Origin: CAJGDV01 sp036667875 | GTDB taxonomy: Bacteria; Bacillota_I; Bacilli_A; RF39; UBA660 | Assembly (NCBI GenBank): GCA_036667875.1 | Contig: JAVWTD010000052.1 | Location: 1 to 6,293 of the forward strand | Length of the DNA: 6,293 bases | Reading direction: 5' to 3' | In this document: in pieces, positions 4,503-6,293 of the stretch | Layout of the letters: each line of letters starts with the position of its first letter | Position numbering within the stretch: the stretch's first letter is position 1 | Translations under genes and position numbers: made by a program | Notes under the pieces: generated by a model | Told to the model about the DNA's origin: nothing | Seen by the model: the letters and a program-made list of their open reading frames with translations, nothing else | Databases searched by the model: none

Positions 4503-6213
4503 ATTTTCCATAATATTCTATAAGTTTTTTTTGAATTCCTGGTTCTATTTTGTTAAGTGAGTTAATTGATAACTCTAAAGACTTTTGATATTCACCTTTA
4601 AAGAATAGCATTTCAGAGTATGCTAGGTTCTTATCTAAGTCGTCATAATTAGATCTATATCTATTTCCATATACTATAGTCATCTCTGCAAATGCTGCTG
4701 ATTTAACAATTTCTTTTGATTTATTAAATAATTTTAATACTAGGTCTTTTGCTGTTTCAACTCTAACATTTAATGTTTCAATTGAAATTGGAGATTTATC
4801 AAGTTCTACTATAATTTCTTTTATGGCTGATTGTGCTTCTTTAAGTTCTACGAAATAAGTTTTAGGAATTACTGGAATTTCATATTCTCTCATGAAATTT
4901 CTTGATTTTCTTAACAAGTCTTTTATTTCTTCTAGTTGTTTTCTTGCTCTTACTTCATCTTGTTTCATGCTTCCAATTGTATCTAGTGTTGTGTCTAAAC
5001 TTTCTTCGATTGCTTTAAGTCTTAGTGATAAGTTTTCTATTTCTTTATTTAATTTTGAGAAAGGGAATGAATTATTATTAGTGTTATCAATTAATATTTT
5101 ATAATCACTATTTAATTTTCTTAATTCTTCTTTTATTTTTTCAAGTAATTCTATATCTTTTGTATCAAGATTATAGTTTTTTTTGATTGAAGAGAGTTTT
5201 CTAAATATATCTGTTACTAATTTATTCATATTTATAAGTTTCTTTTCAAAACTAGAACTTATTTCTTCATATTCTTTTTTGTTTATTTTTTCTTTTTCAA
5301 AGTCATTAAAGGTATTTTCAAAATAATCTAAAAGGACTTTTAGTTCAAGTAAACTGTCTTCCATATTTAGTTCTTTTGCTCTTTTTTTGATATCTTCAAT
5401 TTTTAAATTAGCTTCTTTTATATTATATTCTACATTTAAGTAATCAAGTGGAAATCCTTTTTTTTGCAATTTTGTAAATTCATCTAGTACTTCTTTTATT
5501 TTCTTAGGAAGTACTAGTGTTGACATTAGAACAATTTGGGGCATTTCTTCAATTACTACAGACATGTGTTTTAGCATTTCATCAATTGAATTTAATGTTT
5601 TGTCTACTTCATTATACATATTATTTTCTAATATTTTTTCATATTCTTCAAATTTTTTGGCAATAATTTCAAATTGTAATTGAATTATTTCTCTTATATC
5701 GCCATAATCACTTTCAGTTTCTTTAAATTTTTCATAAAATCCACGATATAAAATCTTGTAAGTTGTAACAACTTTGCGACTTCTTTCTTCGCTAGTGGTA
5801 ATTCCTTTTATTTCATCTAAAAGGAATTCAGCATTTGTTCTAACTTTATATATTTCTAGTTCTAGTTTGGCTATTTTATTAAGGGTTGCCTTATAGTCCA
5901 TTTGAGATAAGGAATAGTCTGCTTCTAGAAGCATATCAGTTATTTTTGGTACTTGATCTTCTTTTATATCATCAAGTCTTTTTTTCCATTCTTTATACAT
6001 TGTTTCTATTTTTTCATTTTTTAGATAGTTTTCTATTTTGGCAAGTTCTGGCACAATTGGTGTGCTTGCTATTTTATTTTTTTCTATATCTAGATTTTCT
6101 AAGGTTTTCTTATATCCTTTATTTTTTGAAGCCTGAATTGCATTTAGTACTATTATTACTAATAATATCGTTATAACTAAAAATGTTACACCTATTAATG
6201 TTATTTCTTGCAT
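4501..6213 (-). CDS. ezrA: Septation ring formation regulator EzrA
   Basis: EzrA is a membrane-anchored negative regulator of FtsZ ring formation in low-GC Gram-positive bacteria; it binds FtsZ and helps coordinate septal wall synthesis. The 570 residues are close to the roughly 562 of B. subtilis. A single N-terminal membrane segment (about 4-26) leaves a long cytoplasmic part made of spectrin-like triple-helix repeats, visible as nearly continuous Lys/Glu/Leu-rich heptads. Conserved family landmarks include SEERSRK (141-147), EIPVIPKTYF (445-454) and the C-terminal YGNRYRS (515-521) with the AYSEMLFFKGEYQKSLE stretch and IEPG (556-559). ATG at 6211-6213 follows GAGGTG (6219-6224) by five bases. 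It has its own promoter and terminator and appears monocistronic. Its presence indicates a cell with FtsZ-dependent division and a peptidoglycan wall, arguing against a true mycoplasma. Confidence 0.95.
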   Translation of the reverse strand: MQEITLIGVTFLVITILLVIIVLNAIQASKNKGYKKTLENLDIEKNKIASTPIVPELAKIENYLKNEKIETMYKEWKKRLDDIKEDQVPKITDMLLEADYSLSQMDYKATLNKIAKLELEIYKVRTNAEFLLDEIKGITTSEERSRKVVTTYKILYRGFYEKFKETESDYGDIREIIQLQFEIIAKKFEEYEKILENNMYNEVDKTLNSIDEMLKHMSVVIEEMPQIVLMSTLVLPKKIKEVLDEFTKLQKKGFPLDYLNVEYNIKEANLKIEDIKKRAKELNMEDSLLELKVLLDYFENTFNDFEKEKINKKEYEEISSSFEKKLINMNKLVTDIFRKLSSIKKNYNLDTKDIELLEKIKEELRKLNSDYKILIDNTNNNSFPFSKLNKEIENLSLRLKAIEESLDTTLDTIGSMKQDEVRARKQLEEIKDLLRKSRNFMREYEIPVIPKTYFVELKEAQSAIKEIIVELDKSPISIETLNVRVETAKDLVLKLFNKSKEIVKSAAFAEMTIVYGNRYRSNYDDLDKNLAYSEMLFFKGEYQKSLELSINSLNKIEPGIQKKLIEYYGK

Positions 6214-6233
6214 ACAAACACCTCGCTATCTTA

Positions 6234-6242
6234 ATTTTATCA
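6234..6242 (-). promoter_or_regulatory. Extended -10 promoter of ezrA
   Basis: The minus strand reads TGA-TAAAAT, one base off the consensus -10 and with the TGn extension. The -35 position (about 6257-6262, TACAAA) is a weak match. Transcription would begin near 6227, leaving a short leader holding the GAGGTG site. The remaining bases to 6293 are AT-rich with no gene visible. Confidence 0.6.
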
Positions 6243-6293
6243 TAAATATCTTTTTTTTTGTATAGTTTTTGTAAAATTTGATTTTTTATTTGT

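Overview
The window is a very AT-rich stretch in which every supported gene lies on the minus strand, so transcription runs from position 6293 towards position 1. The gene content (EzrA and a rhodanese-less ThiI), strong AGGAGG-type ribosome binding sites, extended -10 promoters and low GC suggest a walled, low-GC member of the Bacillota (class Bacilli or a Mollicutes-related uncultured gut lineage). One gene ends in TGA and no reading frame needs TGA as tryptophan, so the standard bacterial code (table 11) fits and the mycoplasma code does not. The species cannot be named from the sequence alone.

Layout in transcription order. (1) ezrA (4501-6213), a membrane-anchored cell-division regulator with its own promoter and an intrinsic terminator at its stop codon. 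(2) A three-gene overlapping unit, 1820-4428, driven by a promoter just after the ezrA terminator. It holds a 64-residue acidic protein, a roughly 500-residue uncharacterised protein with a central segment resembling HopA1/phosphothreonine-lyase-type proteins and a duplicated C-terminal module, and a NUDIX hydrolase fused to a two-pass membrane YcxB-like domain. (3) thiI (584-1762), tRNA 4-thiouridine synthase, with its own extended -10 promoter. (4) A 42-codon ORF (416-544) behind a perfect ribosome binding site that is partly held in a hairpin; a terminator overlaps its end. (5) A 74-codon thioredoxin-fold gene (106-330) that lacks both active-site cysteines and appears to start at ATT, followed by a terminator at the left edge.

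The most interesting point is the context. In Bacillus, Staphylococcus and Listeria, ezrA and thiI are near neighbours and the gene immediately before thiI is the cysteine desulfurase nifZ, which supplies ThiI with sulfur. Here ezrA and thiI are retained, but the space between them holds the three-gene unit and no desulfurase. The unit has the look of a co-translated accessory module of unknown function. The other main oddities are the NUDIX-YcxB fusion and the cysteine-less thioredoxin-like protein with the ATT start.
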